In this document: piece after piece, positions 9,307 to 18,241 of the stretch
Layout: each line of letters opens with the position of its first letter
Numbering within the stretch: the stretch's first letter is position 1
Assembly (NCBI GenBank): GCA_029247135.1
Contig: JAQWLS010000100.1
Span: 1-39,829, forward strand
From: Dehalococcoidia bacterium
Lineage (GTDB): Bacteria > Chloroflexota > Dehalococcoidia > UBA2979
Length of the DNA stretch: 39,829 nt
Reading direction: 5' to 3'
Translations under genes and position numbers: made by a program
Notes under the pieces: model-generated
What the model saw: only the letters and a program-made list of their open reading frames with translations
Databases searched by the model: none
What the model was told of the DNA's origin: nothing

Positions 9307-10941
9307 GTGTTAGTTTCTGATGCTATAGCTGAAATATTAAAGCGAGAGGGTGTTGAATTTATAGTTGGATATCCAGTGAATCCGATTATTGAGGCTGCCG
9401 CTCGGGCAGATATTCGAACGATTATCGTGCGACAAGAGCGAACTGGTATTCATATGGCTGACGCGTTTAGTCGTATCAATTCTGGCGATGAAATCGGTGT
9501 TTTTGTGATGCAACATGGTCCAGGGAGTGAGAATGCGTTTGGAGGAGTCGCTCAAGCGTATGGCGACTCAGTACCGATCATTATAATTCCTGCCGGTTAC
9601 GATCGAAAACTTACGAATGTCACTCCTAATTTCAGTAGTCTTTTAAACTTCCAGCACGTTGCGAAGTCAGTCGAGCAGGTTACTGTGTCGTCTGCAATCC
9701 CAGATGCTATGCGTAGGGCATTTAGTGCTGTGAGAAATGGTCGACCACGTCCGGCAGTAATTGAAATCCCAACTGACGTGTTTCCTGAAGAGATTGAGTC
9801 ACTGTCTTATACAGCGGTAAAGGTCGCACGATCAGCTCCTGATCCAGCTGATGTCTCGAAGGCCGCAGAAATTCTGGTAAACGCTGCCAGTCCAGTGATT
9901 TATGCGGGACAGGGAGTGCATTATGCCAAGGCATGGGAAGAGCTGAAAGAGCTGGCCGAGCTGCTTGAGGTGCCTGTTACAACAAGTCTTGAAGGAAAGA
10001 GTGCATTTCCGGAAACCCATCCATTGGCCCTCGGTTCGGGCGGACGGGCACTACCCAAGCCGGTCCATCACTTCATTCAGAACGCAGACGTTATCTTTGG
10101 TATTGGTTGTTCATTTTTCGCAACTGGATTTGGAATTCAAATTCCAAAAGGCAAAACCGTGATTCATTCAACTTTGGACCCGCTGGACCTCGACAATACA
10201 GTTGAAGTAACTCAGCCGTTAGTCGGCGACGCAAAATTAACCCTTGCTGCTCTTATTCCCGAGGTTCGCGCACTGGTAGGTGATGGTGGACGGGGACGAG
10301 CAGACGGTGTCGCAGCAGAAATTGCTTCTATCCGCGACGAGTGGATAACTGACTGGCGGCCGCGACTTGATGACAACAGCGCTCCGCTATCACCCTACAG
10401 AGTTATTCGGGATTTACATGCAACGGTGGATGTAGATAACACGATCATCACGCATGATGCTGGCAGTCCCAGAGATCAGTTGTCGCCATTTTGGACTACA
10501 GATGTACCACTAAGTTACATTGGCTGGGGAAAAACTACACAGCTGGGGTACGGACTTGGTCTGGCTATGGGTGCGAAATTAGCTCGCCCCGATAAGCTCT
10601 GTATAAACGTGTGGGGTGACGCGGCTATTGGATTTACAGGAATGGATTTTGAGACAGCCGTTCGTGAGAATATTCCAATTTTATCTATTCTGTTCAATAA
10701 TTTTTCAATGGCAATTGAGTTACCGATTATGCAAGTGGCTCGTGAGAAATACGGATCTACCGATATTTCAGGTAATTACGCAGATATGGCTAAAGCTTTT
10801 GGTGGTTACGGTGAGCGTATTGAACGACCAGAGGATATCATTCCAGCAATTGAACGAGGTATACAAAAGACTCAGGAGGGTACTGCGGTACTTCTTGAGT
10901 TTATTACTCAACAGGACCACACCTATTCGGTATTCAAGTAG
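9307..10941 (+). CDS. Thiamine-pyrophosphate-requiring enzyme (acetolactate synthase/benzoylformate decarboxylase superfamily)
   Basis: RQERTGIHMADAFSR catalytic Glu region, central domain, and GDAAIGFTGMDFETAVRENIPILSILFNN TPP-binding motif. GTG start. Confidence 0.92.
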   Translation: MLVSDAIAEILKREGVEFIVGYPVNPIIEAAARADIRTIIVRQERTGIHMADAFSRINSGDEIGVFVMQHGPGSENAFGGVAQAYGDSVPIIIIPAGYDRKLTNVTPNFSSLLNFQHVAKSVEQVTVSSAIPDAMRRAFSAVRNGRPRPAVIEIPTDVFPEEIESLSYTAVKVARSAPDPADVSKAAEILVNAASPVIYAGQGVHYAKAWEELKELAELLEVPVTTSLEGKSAFPETHPLALGSGGRALPKPVHHFIQNADVIFGIGCSFFATGFGIQIPKGKTVIHSTLDPLDLDNTVEVTQPLVGDAKLTLAALIPEVRALVGDGGRGRADGVAAEIASIRDEWITDWRPRLDDNSAPLSPYRVIRDLHATVDVDNTIITHDAGSPRDQLSPFWTTDVPLSYIGWGKTTQLGYGLGLAMGAKLARPDKLCINVWGDAAIGFTGMDFETAVRENIPILSILFNNFSMAIELPIMQVAREKYGSTDISGNYADMAKAFGGYGERIERPEDIIPAIERGIQKTQEGTAVLLEFITQQDHTYSVFK

Positions 10942-11249
10942 TATCTTGCGCTATCAGGGTTATCTTATTTCCCTTATGTAGCAAGGCCTTCTGTCTCATC
11001 GTTGATCTGCGTTGATCTAGGTCTATCTGGAGTTATGTGCCCAAATTGTGCCCCGTGCGGGTCAAAGGATCGGCAGGTCTTCTCTTATAGGTGGGGAGTG
11101 GCCATTGATATTTTCCCGAGTTCTCGAAGTGGTGCATGGGAGGGCAAGAGGTGGCACCTCCGTCCAATGTATGACATGGACTTTATAGCCAAAAGGTACA
11201 TACAAATTTTTAAAAAATAGCTACGATCGGTTCGTGGGAGGAGTCACAA

Positions 11250-11342
11250 ATGGGTATTGGATTGTCTTTTTGGGACATGATTATGTTGGTAGCGGTGTTT
11301 GGAATCGGATATTCCGTTTTCAAGAAATATATAGGCAAGTAA
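11250..11342 (+). CDS. Candidate 30-aa single-TM small protein (MGIGLSFWDMIMLVAVFGIGYSVFKKYIGK)
   Basis: Not in the ORF track. ATG preceded by GGGAGGAG Shine-Dalgarno-like sequence, hydrophobic core, basic C-terminus, TAA stop. Confidence 0.45.
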   Translation: MGIGLSFWDMIMLVAVFGIGYSVFKKYIGK

Positions 11343-11376
11343 AAAAAGTGCTAAGGAAAATATTGAACAAAAACAA

Positions 11377-11394
11377 AGCGCCCCGTAAGGCGCT
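11377..11394 (-). terminator. Rho-independent terminator for the DMFase-like gene
   Basis: AGCGCC-CCGTAA-GGCGCT perfect 6-bp stem. On the minus strand it is followed by TTGTTTTTGTT, and it lies downstream of the minus-strand CDS ending at 11533. Confidence 0.7.
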
Positions 11395-11532
11395 CTGATG
11401 TTGGAATAGAATTCGTCAATTATAATACAAATTGAAGTCCGTATGTGGATTTAAGAGAGACCTGAAGAACTCCCTTACTGACCTACGGGATGGTTGTTGA
11501 TACTTTTAGTGCAGAGTCCAGTAGTGCTTGGT

Positions 11533-13785
11533 TTATAAAGAAGCGAATTGACGAATAACATTTTCGAGCATTTGTGAAATGCCATTATCTCCATCATTGT
11601 GATTCAGGCTGCCACAAAAGCAAATGGATCCGACAGAGAATATTGCGCCACCATTGGGCTTGGGGCAGTAGACGATTTCCGCTCGAACTAGATCTTCAGG
11701 GCGTTCTCCTGTTTCTGTATTAATGTGAGTTAGTAACTCTTCGGGTACCGCTATGAAGCTATCACTATGATTTTCGCTTACGGCGAGAATGATTGTTTCT
11801 GGCGGGGTGCCAAGTTCCAGATCTGCCCGATCCAGTTCAAATCCTGCAGCACCGCCCCCACTCAACCCATAATTACCTAATTTCTCTTCGTTGACGTTCT
11901 TGAAAATCCAAGCGACATTTTCTTGGTAACTTTCGCGCGTCCGTTTGTAGTAAGAACTTTCAAAAAGCCCCTGAGCTGAAAATCCCACGCCGACAAGTTT
12001 TTGTGGTGGGCGGCCATTACGTCTCCATAACCCACCGTATCCACCATCCAGTTGGTGGTGAGACTCACCAGGCTTAGGTGACCAAGCGCGTATACCACCT
12101 TCTGCCCGCCGTAGTTCGATAACACCAGGGAGGGTGGGGAGACGCGTTATTTTCCAGTAAAAGCCATTACCCCCAAGATATACCAAATGCCCGCCCGAAT
12201 CGACGTAACTTTGAAGGGAATCCAGCATCTTGCCAGTATGATATTCCGGATGTGAACTAGTAAGAATCGTGTCGTAGCTCGCTAGTAATTCCGGGCCCTC
12301 GTTGTCGAGATCCTCGTCAGTAACTACATCGAACGGGATTCCTTTTTTCTCTAACCAATACAAAAGATGGGTATCGGCTGAAAAGTGTCTTAAACCAGAC
12401 CCGGCTTTATCAGTGAAGGTGATATAGCCCGGACGAACGGTTAGTGCTGGCCGAAGTCGAGATGAAATTGATATACCTGTTCCATCTGGATGAAAATTAT
12501 ATGTGGAACGCCCGTAGATTGGATAATCGTCAGGATTGAAAGGACTAGCGTTCCATTCTTTCATTCGAGTTCGCATTTCACTATCACAATTACCACGTGC
12601 ATGATTTGTGTAGGCTTGATGAGTAAATGTAGATGCTAAGAAGCATATTTTGTTTTTTGGACCACTTTTGGCAGGCAGCACGTAAAAGGGGAGAATATCA
12701 GTGGAGTCATCTTTTTGAAGCCTGACACCATAAACACCACTTGGAGTGTCCGATGGAATCGTGATTTGAAAATCAGTCTCCCAATCGCAGTCGTAGAGAT
12801 CGTCCTCATGAAAGTGAATTGCTGCATACTCACGCGGGGCCTTTTGCCAATCCATTTCGTTGCCTGACCAACGCGAGCCTGACATTCCTCGGTAGGGGAT
12901 ATTGATTAATCTCCCAGACAGGCCAAATGGACCTTTATCAACAATGCTTTGAGTTTCGATGCCAATGGCAAAGTCCCACCAGGCTAGGATGGCACCTGAG
13001 GGTGCTTCGTGCGGAGATGGTAACGTTTCTGGTTCTAAATATGACTCATTATAAAAAGCAGGATCCTCCAAACGACCGTTGAAATGATCCTCAGAAATTG
13101 ATTCGGTTTTACGAGCTGCGAAGACAAGATCAATTTTATTTGGAAGTGGTGCAAGGTCCTTTGACTCTGATAGGCTTTTTATCTTCTCATCTTTAAGGTC
13201 TCGGACACCGAGAATCAGGTGATTCTTGGAAATATCATAGCCAGCCCAAACGTGATGCCAATTTTTGTATGTGAGCACGTCTGGTAATTCGACTTGATGC
13301 AATTCTGATCCATTTGCTTGATAAGAGAATGCGAGCGTTCCTTGTCTGGCACTCAGTTGCCACCCGGCGCCTGAACTATCGAGTGCACTGGCGATTACCG
13401 AGGTCTCTTCTTTAAGAAGCCATGGTTGAACTAATACTGTGAATAACATTCTCTCTGCAGTGAAATAATTATTACCAGGCACGACTGCATATGAACCAAT
13501 GTTGATGTCTTGAAATCGTGCCTGATAGCTTGGTTCGAGGCCGAAAGCACGCGGCTCGTATAGTACATCGGGGCCCGCAGGATTTGGATCTCCGGAGATA
13601 ATTCTGACAGTATCGACGTCAAATGTTCCCTGAAAATCGGCACTGACTTTAACGGAAATCGATTCTCCTGGGCGGGCAGACATTGGATCAAGATAGCCGG
13701 TGATTGGGAGGACAGCTCTTTTCAAATGCTTTGTCACGTTGAAGTCCTTTCGACTCAAATCAACTTCGCTTTTTAGGAACGGCAA
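11533..13785 (-). CDS. N,N-dimethylformamidase beta/large-subunit-like protein
   Basis: 750-aa ORF with LamG-like N-terminal part and DMFase-like C-terminal domain (YPIYGRSTYNFHPDGTGISISSRLRPALTVRPGYITF, GIPFDVVTDEDLDNEGPELLASYDTILTSSHPEYHT, YLGGNGFYWKI). Confidence 0.85.
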   Translation of the reverse strand: MPFLKSEVDLSRKDFNVTKHLKRAVLPITGYLDPMSARPGESISVKVSADFQGTFDVDTVRIISGDPNPAGPDVLYEPRAFGLEPSYQARFQDINIGSYAVVPGNNYFTAERMLFTVLVQPWLLKEETSVIASALDSSGAGWQLSARQGTLAFSYQANGSELHQVELPDVLTYKNWHHVWAGYDISKNHLILGVRDLKDEKIKSLSESKDLAPLPNKIDLVFAARKTESISEDHFNGRLEDPAFYNESYLEPETLPSPHEAPSGAILAWWDFAIGIETQSIVDKGPFGLSGRLINIPYRGMSGSRWSGNEMDWQKAPREYAAIHFHEDDLYDCDWETDFQITIPSDTPSGVYGVRLQKDDSTDILPFYVLPAKSGPKNKICFLASTFTHQAYTNHARGNCDSEMRTRMKEWNASPFNPDDYPIYGRSTYNFHPDGTGISISSRLRPALTVRPGYITFTDKAGSGLRHFSADTHLLYWLEKKGIPFDVVTDEDLDNEGPELLASYDTILTSSHPEYHTGKMLDSLQSYVDSGGHLVYLGGNGFYWKITRLPTLPGVIELRRAEGGIRAWSPKPGESHHQLDGGYGGLWRRNGRPPQKLVGVGFSAQGLFESSYYKRTRESYQENVAWIFKNVNEEKLGNYGLSGGGAAGFELDRADLELGTPPETIILAVSENHSDSFIAVPEELLTHINTETGERPEDLVRAEIVYCPKPNGGAIFSVGSICFCGSLNHNDGDNGISQMLENVIRQFASL

Positions 13786-13808
13786 GTTAACTCTTTGTTG
13801 TTGTTAAT

Positions 13809-13828
13809 TTGAGACTGTGCAGTCTCAA
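13809..13828. promoter_or_regulatory. 20-bp interrupted palindrome, candidate operator in divergent intergenic region
   Basis: TTGAGACTG-TG-CAGTCTCAA, perfect 9-bp arms, 24 bp upstream of the minus-strand DMFase-like start. Confidence 0.55.
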
Positions 13829-14015
13829 CAACCTGTTCCTTTAGGGAATTCTCATATGATAGTCAATCTGACTACGATTAGATCCAACTTCAGGCGCTTA
13901 TTTGTGTTTTTCGGTGGCGCATTAAGATGGAACGCATGTAAATATTATTTTTTTGCTTAGATGGTTTTTTTCTCCAGCAAAGAGTTAGAATCTTACCACT
14001 AAGAATGGAGAAAAT

Positions 14016-14888
14016 ATGAGACTCTCAGCGACCTTTAAAGTGGGCAATATTTCGGTTGCAGCACTTTCTGATGCTGCCGCAGAAATGCCGCTTCCAAAAT
14101 TTTTTAATCAAGTTCCAGATGAAGACTGGACCACTGCTCTTTCGATTGCCACTCCAGATGACTCAGTACCGTTTAATTTCGGTTCGTTTTTACTTCGGGG
14201 AAGCGGCCGAACGGTACTTCTTGATACTGGTTTTGGCGAACAGGGACCATATGCTGCGGCTGAGGGTGCAGCGGGATTATTGGACCGAATTCGTGATTTA
14301 GGGGTAGGTTTGGATGAAATTGACGCCGTAATTCACACACATCTTCACTTTGATCATGTGGGTTGGAATACTGTGGCGGAGGGTGACGAGCGAGTTCCAA
14401 CATTTCGAAATGCTGTGTGGCGTGTGTCTGAGGAAGAAATTAGTTGGTGGAATGACGGGGCTGTGCAGCCACATCCGGATTATGAACACATACTAAGAGA
14501 CGTTTTTGATCCGATCGTCGGACAGGGAAAAGTCGAGACATTTTCTGGCGAGACATTAGTTGAACCCTTTCTTACATCGATTCCTACACCCGGTCATACA
14601 CCTGGACATACCTCATTTTTGCTTTCTTCTGCTGGTGAACATTTGCTCTTGGTTGGTGACGCAGCTCATCATCCAGAACATCTTATTCACCATGATTGGG
14701 TTCCCGCGGTGGATAACAATCCGTCAGAAACGACACGTTCACGTAGACGTATTGTTAATCTTGCGATCGAAAAAGATGCGATGGTTACTGGCGGACATTT
14801 CCCAATTTTGACTGTGGGGAAACTATCTGAAATTGACGAAGAGATTAGTTTTTTGGAAGTTGATATCCATGAAACCGATCAATTTTAG
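14016..14888 (+). CDS. MBL-fold metallo-hydrolase (AHL-lactonase-like)
   Basis: HTHLHFDHVGWN metal-binding motif, TPGHTPGHTSFLL, LVGDAAHHPEH. RBS-like ATGGAGAAAATATG. Confidence 0.93.
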   Translation: MRLSATFKVGNISVAALSDAAAEMPLPKFFNQVPDEDWTTALSIATPDDSVPFNFGSFLLRGSGRTVLLDTGFGEQGPYAAAEGAAGLLDRIRDLGVGLDEIDAVIHTHLHFDHVGWNTVAEGDERVPTFRNAVWRVSEEEISWWNDGAVQPHPDYEHILRDVFDPIVGQGKVETFSGETLVEPFLTSIPTPGHTPGHTSFLLSSAGEHLLLVGDAAHHPEHLIHHDWVPAVDNNPSETTRSRRRIVNLAIEKDAMVTGGHFPILTVGKLSEIDEEISFLEVDIHETDQF

Positions 14889-14978
14889 GTGACTCATTAA
14901 ATAGATTGAATTCAATGTGCATTAGCACCTATCGTCTATTATGGATAACAAACATATGTACATTAGTAGGAGGCAGTG

Positions 14979-15293
14979 ATGGCTAAATTTTTACTTGTTG
15001 GGTCGTACGGTCCTGAGGCGCTAGCAGCTGCGACCAACCAAGGTTTTGAAGGTCGTGTGAAGTACATAGAAGAGCTGGCAGAATCACTCGGAATGACCAT
15101 CGAAACTGCTTATTTCGCATATGGCGATGATGATATCGTACTTATCGGTGACGGTACCTCTGAGGCTGCATTAGCCTTTTCCCTAGCAGTTAACTCCTCC
15201 GGTGCTGTGGCAGCAACGATTACTCCACTGATTACTGCTGCCGAAATGGATGCTGCTGCGGCCAAAGTTCCTAACTATCAGCCACCACAATAG
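14979..15293 (+). CDS. GYD-domain protein
   Basis: MAKFLLVGSYGPEALAAATNQGFEGRVKYIEELAESLGMTIETAYFAYGDDDIVLIGD. Strong AGGAGG upstream of ATG 14979. Confidence 0.88.
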   Translation: MAKFLLVGSYGPEALAAATNQGFEGRVKYIEELAESLGMTIETAYFAYGDDDIVLIGDGTSEAALAFSLAVNSSGAVAATITPLITAAEMDAAAAKVPNYQPPQ

Positions 15294-15317
15294 AAATAGC
15301 TAAATCAGGCCCAAGAT

Positions 15318-15348
15318 TACATCTCTGATTATTGTTATGAGAGATGTA
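15318..15348. terminator. Inverted repeat between convergent genes, possible terminator
   Basis: TACATCTCT-13 nt-AGAGATGTA, perfect 9-bp arms. The right arm lies in the last codons of the minus-strand gene and the left arm just past its stop. Confidence 0.5.
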
Positions 15349-16411
15349 GTGAGGCAGCTATCTCCTCTATTAGAGCTTTCTGTGCAGGAGTGAGTTCTTG
15401 GCCGGGCATATCATCCCTGCCAGCTTGGTCACTAATTTCAGTTCTAAAACCACTTAACGCTTCAATTGTGGCAAGTCCACAAAATGGCACGTATCGCTTG
15501 GAATAGCCTCCTTCATGTGAAAGTACTAGTTTACTGTCACAGGCATCCGCGGCAATCGCCATTAGTTCTTTTGTGAGATCTCGGTATGCCTCGGCCGTAA
15601 GTAACATTCTTCCTAATGGGTCATAGACGCTCGCATCAAATCCGCATGGTACCAGAATTAGTTCGGGCTGAAAGGCCTTAACTGCCGGACCAATGATGCG
15701 TCTGAATACGGTTTCATAGGCGCCTCGACCCGAACCAGCCGGTAGAGGAATGTTTATGTTGTAATTTGCTCCAGAATTTACACCACGCTCTATAAATTTT
15801 CCCGACTCTGCTGGGAATAGCCCATCTTGATGAATTGAAATAGTTAATACGCTCGGGTCTTCGTAGAAGGCTTGTTGCGTGCCGTTTCCATGGTGAACAT
15901 CCCAGTCAATGGTGGCAATCCGTTCGATTCCCCATACTTCTTTGGCATGCATCGCAGCAAGCGCAACGTTAGCAAATATGCAGAAGCCTCTGCCTAAATC
16001 TCGTTCAGCGTGATGTCCAGGCGGCCGTACCAACGCGTATGCATTGGTGACTTCACCTTTAAGTACAGCATCAGTTGCAACTATGGTTCCACCTGCTGCT
16101 AGCTTCGCTATTTCGTACGAACCCGCACCAAATGGTGTACCTGGTCCGGCGAACCCACCATGCGCGTCACTCAAGGTACGTATTTCTGTTACATAATCCT
16201 CGGTGTGAAATCGCAGGAGTTCTTGTTCGGTAGCCATTCTCGGTTTGAGTTGCATTAATTCATCACTTAAGCCAGAAAGGTCGAGTAAATTTTTAAGTCT
16301 TCGCTTAGTATCGGCATTTTCAAAGTGTTCATCGGGTTCAATATTTGAGGTCGCACCACTCCCAGTATCGTGCCACATATATTTTTCGTGCCAAACAAAA
16401 CCAGTAGACAT
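15335..16411 (-). CDS. Histone deacetylase family / acetylpolyamine amidohydrolase-like protein (class II HDAC-like)
   Basis: LVRPPGHHAERDLGRGFCIFANVALAA, IDWDVHHGNGTQQAFYEDPSVLTISIHQ, LVPCGFDASVYDPLGRM, LSHEGGYS. Confidence 0.93.
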   Translation of the reverse strand: MSTGFVWHEKYMWHDTGSGATSNIEPDEHFENADTKRRLKNLLDLSGLSDELMQLKPRMATEQELLRFHTEDYVTEIRTLSDAHGGFAGPGTPFGAGSYEIAKLAAGGTIVATDAVLKGEVTNAYALVRPPGHHAERDLGRGFCIFANVALAAMHAKEVWGIERIATIDWDVHHGNGTQQAFYEDPSVLTISIHQDGLFPAESGKFIERGVNSGANYNINIPLPAGSGRGAYETVFRRIIGPAVKAFQPELILVPCGFDASVYDPLGRMLLTAEAYRDLTKELMAIAADACDSKLVLSHEGGYSKRYVPFCGLATIEALSGFRTEISDQAGRDDMPGQELTPAQKALIEEIAASLHLS

Positions 16412-16479
16412 CTTGGCCTGCTCCTATTCCATTGTGTTAGGAGTCTAACAAGCCTCCGGTATTTTTTGTGATGACCGTT

Positions 16480-17292
16480 TTAACTACTTGCAGACCGCCC
16501 GCCATCGACGCGGAGTGCTACACCACTAATAAACTTAGCTTCTTCTGAATGCAGGAATAACGATGCATTAGCAATATCCCAGCCTGTTCCCATTTTTCCA
16601 CCTAAAGGTACCTGGCTATCTCTTTGTGCTACTAATTCGGCTCGGTCTGCGCCTGCGTTGACACGTGCTTCTATAGCCATCGGTGTATTGATCAGTCCAG
16701 GTAGGATCGTATTGGCACGAATCGAATATTGAGCGTTTGCGGACGCCAGATTTTCAGTGAGGGCTATGATCGCAGCCTTGGTGGTTTTGTATCCTATAAA
16801 TGGATACGACCCTGAGAATACAGCCATAGATGAAATATTAATAATAGATCCATGTTGCTGTTTTCTCATATGTGGAAGGGCATGTTTTGTTGGTAGCCAT
16901 ACCCCTCTGAGATTAACCTTATATATCTGATCGAATGCGTCCGCTTCCAGATCTGTGGCCGATCCATCTTTAAGAGCTACGCTGGCTCCGACATTGTTAT
17001 GTAGAATATCGATTCGTCCGAATTCACTCATACAGGTGTCTATCGCAGCGGCTATTTGTGATTCATCGGTAACGTCGGCCTTGCACGAGATGGAGATGCC
17101 GTCGTCATCTTTGATCATTTGACTCGTTTCCGAGGCAGATTCAAGATCTCGATCAACCACTACGACTCGCGCGCCTTCACGAGCTAACACAAGAGCTGTT
17201 GCTCTACCGTTACCAACGGTTCCTCCAGAAGTTTGTCCACCACCTATTACAATTGCGACTTTATCTTGAACTCTCCCTGACATGAGCGTCAA
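16480..17292 (-). CDS. SDR family oxidoreductase
   Basis: Gly-rich Rossmann start, LHNNVGA, Ser in INISSMAVFSG and catalytic YKTTKAAI, C-terminal RVDGG. Confidence 0.92.
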   Translation of the reverse strand: MTLMSGRVQDKVAIVIGGGQTSGGTVGNGRATALVLAREGARVVVVDRDLESASETSQMIKDDDGISISCKADVTDESQIAAAIDTCMSEFGRIDILHNNVGASVALKDGSATDLEADAFDQIYKVNLRGVWLPTKHALPHMRKQQHGSIINISSMAVFSGSYPFIGYKTTKAAIIALTENLASANAQYSIRANTILPGLINTPMAIEARVNAGADRAELVAQRDSQVPLGGKMGTGWDIANASLFLHSEEAKFISGVALRVDGGRSASS

Positions 17293-17363
17293 TTCCTCCG
17301 TAACGATTCATGGTTGAAATTCGATCATTGCACGAGACTAGTGTACGTCAATTTAGATTCAGA

Positions 17364-18125
17364 TCAGTTTGTTCCGGTGAATCCTCGAATAATCAGAACA
17401 GTTGCAGAGACAATAAGCAAAGCTATGGATAGGGATTTGAATATTTGTTCAGTCATGAGATTTCTGGTTTTCTGAGAAATATAATTTCCCGCGAATACGG
17501 CTAGCAGTCCTGGGACGGCGTAGTAAATTATTTGCCAGGAAAACACGCCCATAATCAGAAGAATTATTGTCGTAGGGAGTGCCATCGCAATCATGTATGC
17601 AAACATTCTTGATCTGATTTGATCAGCGCCTCCACCAATCCAATGCTGATAAATAATGACGGGTGGTCCAGGCATTGAGACTGATCCGCGAAGTAATCCT
17701 GAGACGGTACCCGCGAGAATTTGTAATTTTATTGTTTCGATGTGACTGTCTGTGCTCATTCTCGAACGAATCAAGGTGCCCATCGCACTGATTGCAATCC
17801 CCAATCCAACACAAATTAGAATGGTTTGTTCACTGCCGGCTAATAACACCCAGGCTCCGAGTGGAGTCGCAACCGTCGCTGCTAAGGCAATGGGTCCGAT
17901 TGATCTAATTTTTGTTCGTGGCGTGTATTCTGCATAGCTTATCGCTGAAACTCCGAGACCAACTAATTGCGTAAGTGCGATCGCTGATTTAGGGTCAATA
18001 AATAACGTGAGCAACGGAACGAGAAGTACAGCATAGCCAAAACCGAGAGTTGACTGAGTGTAGGCCGAAAGGCCAATGCAAAAAAATACAACGACAGCTT
18101 CTGCGACTAAATTAAACTCAAACAT
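17364..18125 (-). CDS. TSUP (TauE/SafE) family permease
   Basis: Polytopic ORF with TLGFGYAVLLVPLL repeat-type motif and SGLLRGSVSMPGPPVIIYQHW. Confidence 0.88.
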   Translation of the reverse strand: MFEFNLVAEAVVVFFCIGLSAYTQSTLGFGYAVLLVPLLTLFIDPKSAIALTQLVGLGVSAISYAEYTPRTKIRSIGPIALAATVATPLGAWVLLAGSEQTILICVGLGIAISAMGTLIRSRMSTDSHIETIKLQILAGTVSGLLRGSVSMPGPPVIIYQHWIGGGADQIRSRMFAYMIAMALPTTIILLIMGVFSWQIIYYAVPGLLAVFAGNYISQKTRNLMTEQIFKSLSIALLIVSATVLIIRGFTGTN

Positions 18126-18241
18126 GTAGTGCCTTATTTGGAATATTAAAGAGTCAGTGTACTAAGCATTTTCAATGACGTATCAATTATGGTGTGCCGC
18201 ATCTAGTATTTATCATGAACCGACCGAGTATGGAGATGAAT

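Noticed and set aside
11002-11220. 72-aa ORF with CPNCAPC motif, and the tandem CGTTGATCT duplication at 11000-11018
   Set aside because: TTG start without a clear Shine-Dalgarno, no recognisable family, unconvincing composition; two 9-bp copies are likely chance.
14016-18125. MBL hydrolase, GYD, HDAC-like, SDR and TSUP genes as a new biosynthetic or quorum-quenching cluster
   Set aside because: Mixed strands and generic families; no autoinducer synthase or core biosynthetic enzyme, so linkage is not supported.
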